From Bacillus sp. 2205SS5-2 (GTDB lineage Bacteria > Bacillota > Bacilli > Bacillales > Bacillaceae_K): a stretch of DNA of 64,000 nucleotides. Shown here in pieces: positions 9,300 through 17,510 of the stretch. Under the pieces are notes generated by a model. The model did no database searches. It was not told the DNA's origin and saw only the letters and a list, made by a program, of their open reading frames with translations. The stretch lies in assembly GCF_037024155.1 (NCBI RefSeq), contig NZ_JAYKTS010000009.1, positions 62,001-126,000 on the forward strand, read 5' to 3'. Every line of letters begins with the position of its first letter. Positions within the stretch are counted from its first letter, which is position 1. The position numbers were made by a program, and so were the translations under genes.

Positions 9300-10159
9300 A
9301 GGATCAAGCACAAGGATTGAGAGCGAAACTTAAGCTGCAATCGAGGGCTCGTACAATTGCAGTTGTGAGCGGTAAGGGTGGTGTTGGAAAGTCAAACATC
9401 GCATTAAACTTTAGTACTCATCTTGCGAAAAAAAACAAGAAGGTCCTTCTAATGGATTTAGATATAGGGATGGGAAATATTCATATATTAATGGGGAAAA
9501 ACACCAATAAAACCATTATGGATTTGTTGGACGGAACAGCCGATATTAAAGACATCGTAACCGAAGGACCAGAAGGCATCTCGTATATTGCTGGTGGAAC
9601 AGGGTTGCGATCTTTTGTGGAATGGTCTGAAGATAAATTCGAAATATTCACAGATGGGATGCGGTTGTTACAAGAAACGTATGACTTTATCTTATTTGAC
9701 ATGGGAGCGGGCGCATCAAAAGAAAGTGTTGACTTAATCATGACGATGGATGAAATCCTACTTATTACCACACCTGAGCCAACCTCTATTACAGATGCCT
9801 ATTCACTTATGAAGTTTATTTTCTTTCGAGAGGGTAAGCAAAAGGTGAGCGTTATATGTAATAGAGCACAGCAAATATCTCAGGGGAATGAAACACTCCG
9901 TCGTTTTCAAAATGTCATAGATAAATTTTTACGAAAACATGTCTCAATTTTAGGGACGATTGTAGAAGATCCAAATGTTGGGAGAGCTGTTAGGGAGCAA
10001 GTTCCTTTTTGTCTACAATACCCTAAAAGTGCTGCATCATTAGGGATAGAGCGAATCGTAACGCTCTATGTAAATGATCCCATCGCTCATCATCTTCTGC
10101 CAAATAAGCCATCCTTCGTTGAAAAACTTAAAATACTTTTTTCTAGAGGCGGGGAGTAA
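9296..10159 (+). CDS. flhG: MinD/ParA-type ATPase FlhG
   Basis: FlhG (YlxH in Bacillus) is a MinD-like ATPase that activates FlhF GTP hydrolysis and helps determine flagellar number and pattern. The deviant Walker A motif SGKGGVGKS lies near residue 26, followed by LMDLDIGMGN and a Walker B-like FILFDMGAG. The 287-residue length is typical. The N-terminal ~20 residues (DQAQGLRAKLKLQ) contain the short Gln/Lys segment expected to contact FlhF. The start overlaps flhF by four bases. Confidence 0.95.
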   Translation: MKDQAQGLRAKLKLQSRARTIAVVSGKGGVGKSNIALNFSTHLAKKNKKVLLMDLDIGMGNIHILMGKNTNKTIMDLLDGTADIKDIVTEGPEGISYIAGGTGLRSFVEWSEDKFEIFTDGMRLLQETYDFILFDMGAGASKESVDLIMTMDEILLITTPEPTSITDAYSLMKFIFFREGKQKVSVICNRAQQISQGNETLRRFQNVIDKFLRKHVSILGTIVEDPNVGRAVREQVPFCLQYPKSAASLGIERIVTLYVNDPIAHHLLPNKPSFVEKLKILFSRGGE

Positions 10160-10162
10160 AGG

Positions 10163-11254
10163 ATGAGAAAAAAAGTACTTATCGTCGATGATTCTGCTTT
10201 CATGCGCAAATTGATTCATGATTTTATTTCAGAGCATCCTCTACTTGAACCTGTTGGTTTTGCGAGGAACGGAATGGATGCTATTGAAAAAATTAAACTG
10301 TTACAACCAGATGTAGTTTCGATGGATGTAGAAATGCCTATATTAAATGGGATTGACGCCCTTAAACAAATCATGAAGGAATGCCCTGTTCCGGTTATCA
10401 TGCTCTCAAGCACTACAACCACTGGGACTGAAAACACAGTGCTCGCGATGAGCCACGGAGCAGTTGATTTTATCGCTAAGCCGTCTGGAACCATTTCTCT
10501 AGATTTATACAAAGTGAAAGAAGAAATCGTTGCCAAACTAGTAGAGGCAAGCAAGATACAAATCTCAAAATTACATGCAAATCATTCTTCTTTACTACCT
10601 AAAAAGATCCTTAACCAAAACGTGAGTACGGATCGAAAAGTATATAATAAATTGAAACCAACCACTCGTCAATCTAAAACCCAAAAAATCATTTGCATTG
10701 GAACAAGTACAGGTGGACCTAGAGCATTGCAACAAGTATTAACCTCTTTACCTAAAGGAATACCTGCACCGATTGTCGTTGTCCAACATATGCCTGCTGG
10801 TTTTACTCGTTCTTTAGCTCAACGCCTAGATTCTTTGTCACAAATAGAAATAAAAGAGGCAGAAGATGGAGAGGTACTACAACAAGGAATCGCCTATATT
10901 GCGCCTGGTGGGTATCATCTTAAAGTGAGAAAGATGGAATCACGGTTAGCTGTGAGTCTAGATAAAATAGAAGCGCAACGAAACGGGCATCGACCATCAG
11001 TAGATGTTATGTTTGAATCTATTAGCGAGATTAGAAATTTCGACAAAATTGCAGTAATTATGACAGGAATGGGTTCAGATGGAGCGCAAGGTCTGATAAA
11101 ATTGAAGAGAAGTGGTTCTGTGAAAGCAATTGCTGAATCACAAGCAACAAGTATTGTCTACGGAATGCCAAAAGCAGCAGTATCCACGAACATGATAGAC
11201 GACATAGAGCCATTAAATCATATTGCAGATGCAATTATGAAGTATATGCCATAG
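10163..11254 (+). CDS. cheB: Chemotaxis methylesterase CheB
   Basis: CheB removes methyl groups from receptor glutamates (and deamidates glutamines) during adaptation. An N-terminal receiver has D55 as phospho-acceptor in VSMDVEMP, then a ~35-residue linker leads to the C-terminal esterase with catalytic Ser in CIGTSTGGP, His in VVQHMPAGF, and Asp in MGSDGAQGL. It is 363 residues, three bases after flhG, and preceded by a GGGGAG ribosome site. Confidence 0.96.
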   Translation: MRKKVLIVDDSAFMRKLIHDFISEHPLLEPVGFARNGMDAIEKIKLLQPDVVSMDVEMPILNGIDALKQIMKECPVPVIMLSSTTTTGTENTVLAMSHGAVDFIAKPSGTISLDLYKVKEEIVAKLVEASKIQISKLHANHSSLLPKKILNQNVSTDRKVYNKLKPTTRQSKTQKIICIGTSTGGPRALQQVLTSLPKGIPAPIVVVQHMPAGFTRSLAQRLDSLSQIEIKEAEDGEVLQQGIAYIAPGGYHLKVRKMESRLAVSLDKIEAQRNGHRPSVDVMFESISEIRNFDKIAVIMTGMGSDGAQGLIKLKRSGSVKAIAESQATSIVYGMPKAAVSTNMIDDIEPLNHIADAIMKYMP

Positions 11255-11267
11255 GGGTGAGGAACTC

Positions 11268-13325
11268 ATGGAAATGAATCAATATCTGGAAGTCTTTATT
11301 GAAGAAAGCAAAGAACACTTACAAAATTGTAATCAACAATTATTATTGTTAGAAAAAAACCCCACTGATTTAAGTATAGTAAATGAAATCTTTCGTTCCG
11401 CTCATACCTTAAAAGGGATGTCAGCTACAATGGGGTACGAAGACTTAGCAAGTTTAACTCATAATATGGAAAATGTGTTGGATGGTATTCGAAATGAAAA
11501 AATTCATGTGACTCCTGAAATATTTGATGTTGTTTTCGTCGCAACGGACGACCTAGAAGCGATGGTGATGTCCATTGCTGAAGGTGGAGATGGAAAAAGA
11601 GATGTATATGAAATTGTTCAGCGGCTTCATGCTATTGAAAACGGAGAACAGCCTCAGGTCATCACAAAAGCCCAGACTTCAGTAGCTCTTGCGGATAACG
11701 TGGAACCAACCGTGAAAAATGAATACGATCAATTTGAACAAACCGTCATTCAACAAAGCCTAGATCAAGGATTTCAGTGTATTGAATTAACTGTTTCATT
11801 ACGTGAGGATTGCCTATTAAAGGCCGCTCGAGTTTATATGGTGTTTGAGGTGCTTGAAAAGTTTGGCGATGTCATAAAAGCTAACCCTACTGTTGATCAA
11901 TTAGAAGAAGAGCAATTTGATCATCAATTCATCGTGACTGTTGTAACTAAGGACTCACCAGAGGATTTACAACAAAAAGTCATGAAAGTGTCAGAAGTTG
12001 AGAAAGTGAATATTCATCTTGTTACCCCTAAAGACTTGGCCTTAGATGTTGACGGTGGAAAAACATCCAATGAAAAAATTCACGATGTTCCTGCGATGTC
12101 TGTCAAAGATACACAATCTTCTAATCTCAAAAAACAAGAGGATACACCTGTTTCAAATAAAAAACAGGCAGCTGGAGGCAATAAGACTATCCGCGTGAAT
12201 ATTGAGCGACTGGATATATTGATGAATTTATTTGAAGAGCTTGTGATTGATCGAGGTCGACTTGAACAAATCTCAAATGATTTAAATCATTCAGAATTAA
12301 ACGAGACTGTTGAGAGAATGTCGCGTATTTCAGGAGATTTACAAAATATCATTTTGAATATGCGCATGGTACCTGTAGAAACAGTCTTTAATCGTTTTCC
12401 ACGCATGGTTAGACAATTAGCGAGAGATCTAAATAAAAAAATTGATTTAGATATTATCGGGGCGGAAACAGAATTAGATCGAACCGTTATCGATGAGATT
12501 GGGGATCCACTTGTTCATTTAATACGAAATGCGATTGATCATGGTATTGAAACACCAGAAGTTCGTCAGAAAAATGGGAAATCAGAGGTAGGAACCGTCA
12601 ATCTAAAAGCCTATCATAGTGGTAACCATGTCTTTATTGAAATCACTGATGACGGTGCAGGAATCAGCCGTGACCGGGTGTTGCAAAAAGCGATAGCAAA
12701 GGGAGTCGTGTCAGAAGAAACTGGTTCAACCTTAACCGATAAACAAGTGTATGAGCTCATTATGGCTTCAGGCTTCTCCACTGCTGAAACCATCTCTGAC
12801 ATCTCAGGACGTGGGGTGGGGCTTGATGTTGTGAAAACAACAATAGAGTCGTTAGGTGGTTCAATAGCTATTGATTCCAAAGAAGGTGAAGGGTCAATTT
12901 TCTCGATACAGCTACCTCTCACCCTATCAATTATTTCAGTTATGTTAGTGGAATTAGAGAAGGAAAAATATGCGATTCCGCTCTCATCGATTATTGAAAC
13001 TGCAATTGTCAAAAGAGGCGAAATACTAAATGCTCACAATCAAAAAGTAATAGATTTTAGAGGGAAGGTTGTTCCTCTGGTCTTTTTACAAGATGTATTT
13101 GATGTACCAACCGAAGGCATTGAAGAAGAATTCTTTTCCGTAGTCATTGTAAGAAAAGGAGATAGAATGGCAGGGCTTGTTGTAGATTCTTTTATTGGGC
13201 AACAAGAAATTGTATTAAAATCTCTTGGCAATTACCTAAATGATGTATTTGCGATTTCAGGTGCAACTATATTGGGTGATGGACAAGTAGCGTTAATTGT
13301 AGATTGCAATGCGCTAATTAAATAA
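11268..13325 (+). CDS. cheA: Chemotaxis histidine kinase CheA
   Basis: CheA is the receptor-coupled kinase that phosphorylates CheY and CheB. Domains in order are: Hpt with phospho-acceptor H46 in AHTLKGMSATMGY, the response-regulator-binding P2 (about 150-260), the dimerization helices (about 300-365, ERLDILMNLFEEL), the ATPase with N box LIRNAIDHGIE, G1 DDGAGI and G2 GRGVGLDVV, and a CheW-like P5 at the C-terminus. The product has 685 residues. The expected next gene, cheW, is separated from it by 258 bases holding a repeat element. Confidence 0.97.
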   Translation: MEMNQYLEVFIEESKEHLQNCNQQLLLLEKNPTDLSIVNEIFRSAHTLKGMSATMGYEDLASLTHNMENVLDGIRNEKIHVTPEIFDVVFVATDDLEAMVMSIAEGGDGKRDVYEIVQRLHAIENGEQPQVITKAQTSVALADNVEPTVKNEYDQFEQTVIQQSLDQGFQCIELTVSLREDCLLKAARVYMVFEVLEKFGDVIKANPTVDQLEEEQFDHQFIVTVVTKDSPEDLQQKVMKVSEVEKVNIHLVTPKDLALDVDGGKTSNEKIHDVPAMSVKDTQSSNLKKQEDTPVSNKKQAAGGNKTIRVNIERLDILMNLFEELVIDRGRLEQISNDLNHSELNETVERMSRISGDLQNIILNMRMVPVETVFNRFPRMVRQLARDLNKKIDLDIIGAETELDRTVIDEIGDPLVHLIRNAIDHGIETPEVRQKNGKSEVGTVNLKAYHSGNHVFIEITDDGAGISRDRVLQKAIAKGVVSEETGSTLTDKQVYELIMASGFSTAETISDISGRGVGLDVVKTTIESLGGSIAIDSKEGEGSIFSIQLPLTLSIISVMLVELEKEKYAIPLSSIIETAIVKRGEILNAHNQKVIDFRGKVVPLVFLQDVFDVPTEGIEEEFFSVVIVRKGDRMAGLVVDSFIGQQEIVLKSLGNYLNDVFAISGATILGDGQVALIVDCNALIK

Positions 13326-13337
13326 GATTGTTTTTGT

Positions 13338-13517
13338 CAGTTTGTTTTCGCATACTTTGATGCTCTAGTATATAAAAACGAATGAAAAAAATTTTTCATT
13401 CCTCATTTCGGGTTAAAAATGCTGCCCGAAGTCACTTTTCATCACGAATTGAGGGCTAATTCGAAAAGCCACAATCTTTGCGAAAACAGCTGAATGAAAA
13501 TAACCTTTTTCATTCAG
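13338..13517. repeat. MITE-like inverted-repeat element between cheA and cheW
   Basis: The cheA-cheW gap holds an imperfect terminal inverted repeat: a left arm at 13338-13364 and a right arm at 13467-13492 of the TTCGCAAAGATTGTGGCTTTT type. Two near-perfect A/T-rich hairpins lie at about 13379-13402 and 13491-13516, both with a GAATGAAAA arm. Related arms occur elsewhere in this window (27289-27427, 63644-63893). No transposase is present. I see no promoter that clearly replaces operon transcription for cheW; the remaining bases up to cheW hold only its ribosome site. Confidence 0.6.
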
Positions 13518-13583
13518 TTATTCGATCAAAAATAACATTAAATACGAAAAAACCTTAGATAAACAACGATCGGAGGAATCTAC

Positions 13584-14030
13584 ATGAGTGAAGCAACCAT
13601 TCATAAAGAGATAAAAGTAATTGTTTTTCAGCTGATGGAAAAGGAATATGCCATTCCCGTTTCGCAAGTTCGGTCTATTGAAAAGCTAACCCATATTACA
13701 AGGGTTCCAAGAACAAAAAGTTATGTTAAAGGCGTTATTAATCTTCGTGGGGTCGTTACACCAATCATTGATTTAGGTGAGCATTTTGGCTTGGAAGTTA
13801 AGGAATACTCTGATAGCACGAGAATCATCATCGTTTCATTAGTAGAAAATGAAGTTGGTTTTATCGTGGATTCAGCCAATGATGTACTCGATATTGCTCT
13901 AGATTGCATTGAACCGCAACCTGAAGTGGTTGGTACGATAGAAACAGACTATATTAGTGGTGTAGCAAAAATTGATCGTCGCTTGTTAATCTTATTGCAA
14001 TTAGAAAAAGTACTAAATTCAACTGTATAA
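13584..14030 (+). CDS. cheW: Chemotaxis coupling protein CheW
   Basis: CheW is a small cytoplasmic adaptor of 148 residues that links chemoreceptors to CheA. The two SH3-like lobes are covered by VIVFQLMEKEYAIPVSQVRSI and the conserved VKGVINLRGVVTPIIDL. CGGAGG precedes the ATG at good spacing. It begins the second part of the che genes after the repeat-bearing gap and is followed 10 bases later by cheC. Confidence 0.96.
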   Translation: MSEATIHKEIKVIVFQLMEKEYAIPVSQVRSIEKLTHITRVPRTKSYVKGVINLRGVVTPIIDLGEHFGLEVKEYSDSTRIIIVSLVENEVGFIVDSANDVLDIALDCIEPQPEVVGTIETDYISGVAKIDRRLLILLQLEKVLNSTV

Positions 14031-14040
14031 GGATGATTCG

Positions 14041-14673
14041 ATGGGATTTGAAGAGAAAATCACACCTCTCCACCTTGACATTTTAAGAGAAGTCGGGAAT
14101 ATTGGAGCAGGCCATGCAGCTACGGCTCTCTCTACATTACTTAATAAAAAAATCGATATGAAGGTACCAAGTGTGAAAATCGTTTCGTTTGATGAAATGA
14201 TGGATATGGCCGGGGGAGCAGATTCTGTGGCCGTGAGCATATTTTTACGAATTGAAGGAGATGCTCCAGGAAGTATGTTTTTCATCCTACCTTTGGAGGA
14301 AGCTTCAAGATACATACAATCAATGACAGGAGATCCAAACTTTAATTTTGAATCTCCTCCCTACTCTGAACTAGGATTATCTGCTATGCAGGAGTTAGGA
14401 AATATTCTATCTGGTAGCTATTTATCGTCATTATCGGACTTTACAAACTTAAATTTGTATCCAACGGTACCGGCCTTAAGTATAGACATGGTTGGTGCAT
14501 TAATCTCGTATGGCTTGATCGAAGTATCTCAAGAGAGTGATTATGCCATCGTGATTGATACGGCTTTAAAGGAAGATCATTTAGCAGAGAATGAAGTGGT
14601 TAGAGGTCATTTCTTTCTCCTACCAGATCCAAATTCCTTCTCAATTATATTTGAAGCGCTTGGAGTATCGTAA
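14041..14673 (+). CDS. cheC: CheY-P phosphatase CheC
   Basis: CheC is a CheY-P phosphatase that also binds and regulates the receptor deamidase CheD. The two symmetrical active-site helices are intact: DILREVGNIGAGHAATALS and SAMQELGNILSGSYLSSL, each with the Glu and Asn pair. The product has 210 residues. An AAGGATG ribosome site precedes the ATG, and cheD follows after three bases, which fits the CheC-CheD complex. Confidence 0.96.
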   Translation: MGFEEKITPLHLDILREVGNIGAGHAATALSTLLNKKIDMKVPSVKIVSFDEMMDMAGGADSVAVSIFLRIEGDAPGSMFFILPLEEASRYIQSMTGDPNFNFESPPYSELGLSAMQELGNILSGSYLSSLSDFTNLNLYPTVPALSIDMVGALISYGLIEVSQESDYAIVIDTALKEDHLAENEVVRGHFFLLPDPNSFSIIFEALGVS

Positions 14674-14676
14674 TCC

Positions 14677-15162
14677 ATGAAAACAGAAATTATTAAAGTA
14701 GGGATCGCAGATATGAATATCGTTAAAGGGGATGAAGTGATTCGTACCTCAGGACTTGGATCGTGTGTCGGTATTATTCTTTATGATGAGCTCAGCAAAA
14801 TCGCAGGATTAGCTCATATAATGCTTCCGCAATCGTCCATTGGATCGTCAACCAATAAAGCGAAATTTGCTGATACAGCGATTCCTGAACTACTCCAACA
14901 ACTTAAACTGAAAGGTGCCAAATCAACGAGAATGAAAGCGAAAATTGCAGGTGGTTCGCAAATGTTTAAATTATCTGCTCAAACAGAATTAATGAGAATT
15001 GGACCAAGAAATGTAGAAGCGGTAAAAGAAAATTTAAGATCTCTAAATATTCCTCTACTTGCGGAGGATGTCGGAGGAAGTAATGGTCGAACCATTGAGT
15101 TTTCACCTGCTACAAGTATCCTTCATATAAGGACCGTCAATCTAGGAGTAAAGGAAATCTAA
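14677..15162 (+). CDS. cheD: Chemoreceptor glutamine deamidase CheD
   Basis: CheD deamidates specific receptor glutamines and is inhibited by CheC. The catalytic Cys lies in GLGSCVGIILYD and the His in GLAHIMLP, both in the expected N-terminal third of the 161-residue protein. The stop codon overlaps the next start as TAATG, so the downstream small gene is probably translated by coupling. Confidence 0.96.
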   Translation: MKTEIIKVGIADMNIVKGDEVIRTSGLGSCVGIILYDELSKIAGLAHIMLPQSSIGSSTNKAKFADTAIPELLQQLKLKGAKSTRMKAKIAGGSQMFKLSAQTELMRIGPRNVEAVKENLRSLNIPLLAEDVGGSNGRTIEFSPATSILHIRTVNLGVKEI

Positions 15163-15434
15163 TGGCGGGAAGCATCTTGGCGAATTGTTGGGTCTCGTTA
15201 TTCACCTTTACAGTCTACTTTTTAAGTGGTTTGTACCATAAAAATCCAACAATATTATTAATGGAATCGACTTTGTCAGCTTTAGCATTTTTTCTACTGG
15301 TTTATTTTCTTCGTTGGTGTATCTCTTATTGTCAAAAAGATATCGATAATCTAGAATCTAAAAATAATGAAGGAAAAGAGAGCGGAGAATCCCTCACGAG
15401 TAACCAAGTTGCAGAATCAATTCAGCACCTTTAA
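15162..15434 (+). CDS. Small two-span membrane protein between cheD and sigD
   Basis: This 90-residue protein is not one I can name. It has two hydrophobic segments (about residues 8-22 and 31-51) and a polar acidic tail (CQKDIDNLESKNNEGKESGE). Its start overlaps the cheD stop (TAATG), so it belongs to the chemotaxis operon. In Bacillus subtilis sigD directly follows cheD, so this gene is an extra member here. A role in motility or in the membrane is only inferred from position. Confidence 0.7.
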   Translation: MAGSILANCWVSLFTFTVYFLSGLYHKNPTILLMESTLSALAFFLLVYFLRWCISYCQKDIDNLESKNNEGKESGESLTSNQVAESIQHL

Positions 15435-15746
15435 AATGAATAGAGTTCTTTTACTAAGTCTGTTTACATACAGGTCGTTGCTTTGCGTGTCAGTCTATAA
15501 TTTTGATGCAACTTGATTTCGAGTCTTCTTTTCGTAAGGCTCTTTTCGTATCTTTTCTAACCCGAAATAAAAAAGAATTGAATCCAACCTCGTTTATTTG
15601 CTAAGCAAAAAAGTATGAGAAAAGAGATTTTCGTTATCAAGAAGCATAGATATTTTACTATCGTGGGAAAGACTACCTGCTTTGACAATGGCTTCTTCAG
15701 ACATACTAATGATTATCAAAACGAACATCGGCAAGGAGGCGGATTT
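15435..15746. other. 312-base gap before sigD with repeat fragments
   Basis: This gap holds pieces that resemble the MITE-like family, including a CTGTTTACATACAGGTCGTTGCTTT segment split over 15460-15484 and a GGCTCTTTTCGTAT segment near 15538 that also occurs near 63733. Upstream in-frame codons could extend sigD to 15615, but the added residues match no sigma factor region, so the stretch is treated as non-coding. No convincing promoter was identified. Confidence 0.5.
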
Positions 15747-16493
15747 ATGACAAACGACACTGATGAGCAACGTTGTTGGAGGCAGTGGAAGGGAACTAAG
15801 GATCCTCAAGCTGGTGATTTTCTCATTAAAAAATACATACCTCTTGTTTCCTATCATGTTCAGCGCATTTCGACGGGTTTGCCAAAGAATGTTTCCAAAG
15901 ATGACCTTAAGAGCTTAGGATTAATGGGCCTCTTAGATGCACTCAATAAATTTGACCCCACCAGAGATTTGAAATTTGATACATATGCCTCTTTTCGTGT
16001 TCGTGGTGCGATCATCGACGGTTTGAGAAAAGAGGATTGGCTACCTAGAAGTGCGAGGGAAAGAGCTAAGAAAATGGAAGCAAAGATGATTGAAATGGAA
16101 CAAAAGTTGTTGCGCCATGTCAGACCAGAAGAAATCGCAAATGAATTAGGAATACCAGAAGAAGATGTGTATTCAACCCTTCATGAACAGTTTTTTGCGA
16201 GTGTGCTTTCCATCGATGAACAAATTCAAAAAGATGATTCCGAGTCTAGGACATTTGTGATTCAAGATGAAGATACTATATTACCTGAAGATGCGATGGT
16301 GAAAGAAGAAGAAATTGTTGAACTTCTTAACACTATTAAGCAACTAACTGAAAAAGAGCAGATTGTATTAAGTTTATTCTATAAAGAAGAACTTACCTTA
16401 ACCGAAATTGGAGAAGTACTGTCTTTATCAACTTCAAGAATCTCTCAAATTCATTCGAAGGCGATCGTTAAGTTACGCAAACTAATAATGTGA
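15747..16493 (+). CDS. sigD: RNA polymerase sigma factor SigD
   Basis: SigD is the flagellar/late-motility sigma factor (FliA type). The 248-residue product contains region 2 (DLKSLGLMGLLDALNKFDP and FDTYASFRVRGAIIDGLRK), region 3, and region 4 with the helix-turn-helix LTEIGEVLSLSTSRISQIH. ATG 15747 is chosen because AAGGAGG lies 7 bases upstream and the length agrees with the family; an in-frame extension to 15615 lacks similarity. The gene is set apart from cheD by a small membrane protein gene and a repeat-rich gap. Confidence 0.95.
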   Translation: MTNDTDEQRCWRQWKGTKDPQAGDFLIKKYIPLVSYHVQRISTGLPKNVSKDDLKSLGLMGLLDALNKFDPTRDLKFDTYASFRVRGAIIDGLRKEDWLPRSARERAKKMEAKMIEMEQKLLRHVRPEEIANELGIPEEDVYSTLHEQFFASVLSIDEQIQKDDSESRTFVIQDEDTILPEDAMVKEEEIVELLNTIKQLTEKEQIVLSLFYKEELTLTEIGEVLSLSTSRISQIHSKAIVKLRKLIM

Positions 16494-16519
16494 TTTTCGG
16501 TTGAAAAGAGGAGATAATT

Positions 16520-16819
16520 ATGTCTTTAAAAGCGCTTGAAATGCAAATTGCCTTACCGAAAACCTTCGAGGCAGGAAAAGTGGTAGAGCAGCACCAACAA
16601 CAAGGGCAAATTATGCAATCCCAACTGCAAGAGGAAGAACGAAAAAAGCTAGAACAAAACCGAAAAAGAGTGAATGAAAATCAAGCTCCTTCTCACATTT
16701 CTACTCATAGTGAAGGAATGAAAGAACAAGCGGAATCACATGAGCAGGCTCGGGAAGAGGAGGCGGTTGATGCCATTCCTCATCCCTTCAAAGGTCAACA
16801 AATAGATTTATCTGGATAG
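16520..16819 (+). CDS. Small Gln/Glu-rich protein of the flagellar operon
   Basis: The 99-residue product starts with a conserved-looking LKALEMQIALPKTFEAGK segment, followed by a charged Gln/Glu/Arg-rich region likely to be helical or coiled, and ends in HPFKGQQIDLSG. I recognise it only as a kind of small protein that follows sigD in some Bacillaceae and cannot assign a function. AGAGGAG precedes the ATG. It lies between sigD and swrB, so a motility role is an inference from context. Confidence 0.75.
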   Translation: MSLKALEMQIALPKTFEAGKVVEQHQQQGQIMQSQLQEEERKKLEQNRKRVNENQAPSHISTHSEGMKEQAESHEQAREEEAVDAIPHPFKGQQIDLSG

Positions 16820-16827
16820 GTGAAAAA

Positions 16828-17361
16828 ATGACCAAGATTTTGTTTGTAATTCTATTTATGTTAATAGTTTTTTGTCTTTTTTTGATTATCCTGTTGTTCG
16901 TTCGGCAAAATCGTTTAATTGAACTGGAAAGAGAACAAAAAAAGATTGTCAAAGAGATGGAGGATGTGATTTCCTCCTATTTGTTAGAAATGAAAGAAGA
17001 AAATGAAGCGTTTATAGAGCGAGTACAAACCACTCATCGGGTCAAAACTCTAGAGAGACTTAAAGAGGAAGAACCAGGGAGTTTTACCGATATCGAAAAT
17101 CCATTGATAAAAAAAGCCACACCGAGAAGCAAGGCGATAGCTGCTTATAAACCATCCCCCCTAAAAATGGAATTAAAAGAGAAAAAACGTCCAAATGTTG
17201 AAGAAATAGAGGAATCTATTCCAAAAGAAGAGGATCCATTTGTACGTCAAGTCCTCTTCTTAGATAAAAAAGGATTAGATAGCGCAAAAATTGCTAAAGT
17301 TCTTAATAAAGGGCAAACAGAAATTCAGTTATTATTGAAATTTCGAAAGAACGATAAATAG
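16828..17361 (+). CDS. swrB: Flagellar assembly/swarming protein SwrB
   Basis: SwrB (YlxL) promotes flagellar export activation and swarming in Bacillus subtilis. The 177-residue protein has a single N-terminal membrane anchor (residues 4-26), then a charged coiled coil, a variable Lys/Glu linker, and a C-terminal helix-turn-helix-like segment (DSAKIAKVLNKGQTEIQLLL). Size, topology and position as last gene of the fla/che operon support the name; sequence conservation in this family is weak. Confidence 0.85.
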   Translation: MTKILFVILFMLIVFCLFLIILLFVRQNRLIELEREQKKIVKEMEDVISSYLLEMKEENEAFIERVQTTHRVKTLERLKEEEPGSFTDIENPLIKKATPRSKAIAAYKPSPLKMELKEKKRPNVEEIEESIPKEEDPFVRQVLFLDKKGLDSAKIAKVLNKGQTEIQLLLKFRKNDK

Positions 17362-17364
17362 CTC

Positions 17365-17393
17365 TTGCTCAATGCGACGAATTATGCTATAGT
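17365..17393 (+). promoter_or_regulatory. Probable SigA promoter for rpsB
   Basis: A TTGCTC -35 box (17365-17370) and TATAGT -10 box (17388-17393) are separated by 17 bases, directly after swrB. This places a transcription start near 17400 and a leader of roughly 110 bases before rpsB. Confidence 0.6.
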
Positions 17394-17423
17394 ATTCCAT
17401 GGTGTGACTACACACGTTTAGGG

Positions 17424-17463
17424 ATTTAAGTAGTCGGTGCTATTTCGATAGTTCTACTTAAAT
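17424..17463 (+). promoter_or_regulatory. Structured rpsB leader hairpin
   Basis: The leader folds into a stem with a perfect 10-bp base (ATTTAAGTAG with CTACTTAAAT) and an inner CTAT-TTCG-ATAG hairpin. It is not followed by a T run, so it is not a terminator. An autoregulatory site for ribosomal protein S2 is a reasonable inference because many ribosomal protein mRNAs are controlled this way, but the sequence does not prove it. Confidence 0.5.
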
Positions 17464-17510
17464 ATGAACTAAGCGGAGGAAATTTAAAACCAATTAGGAG
17501 GAACACACAC

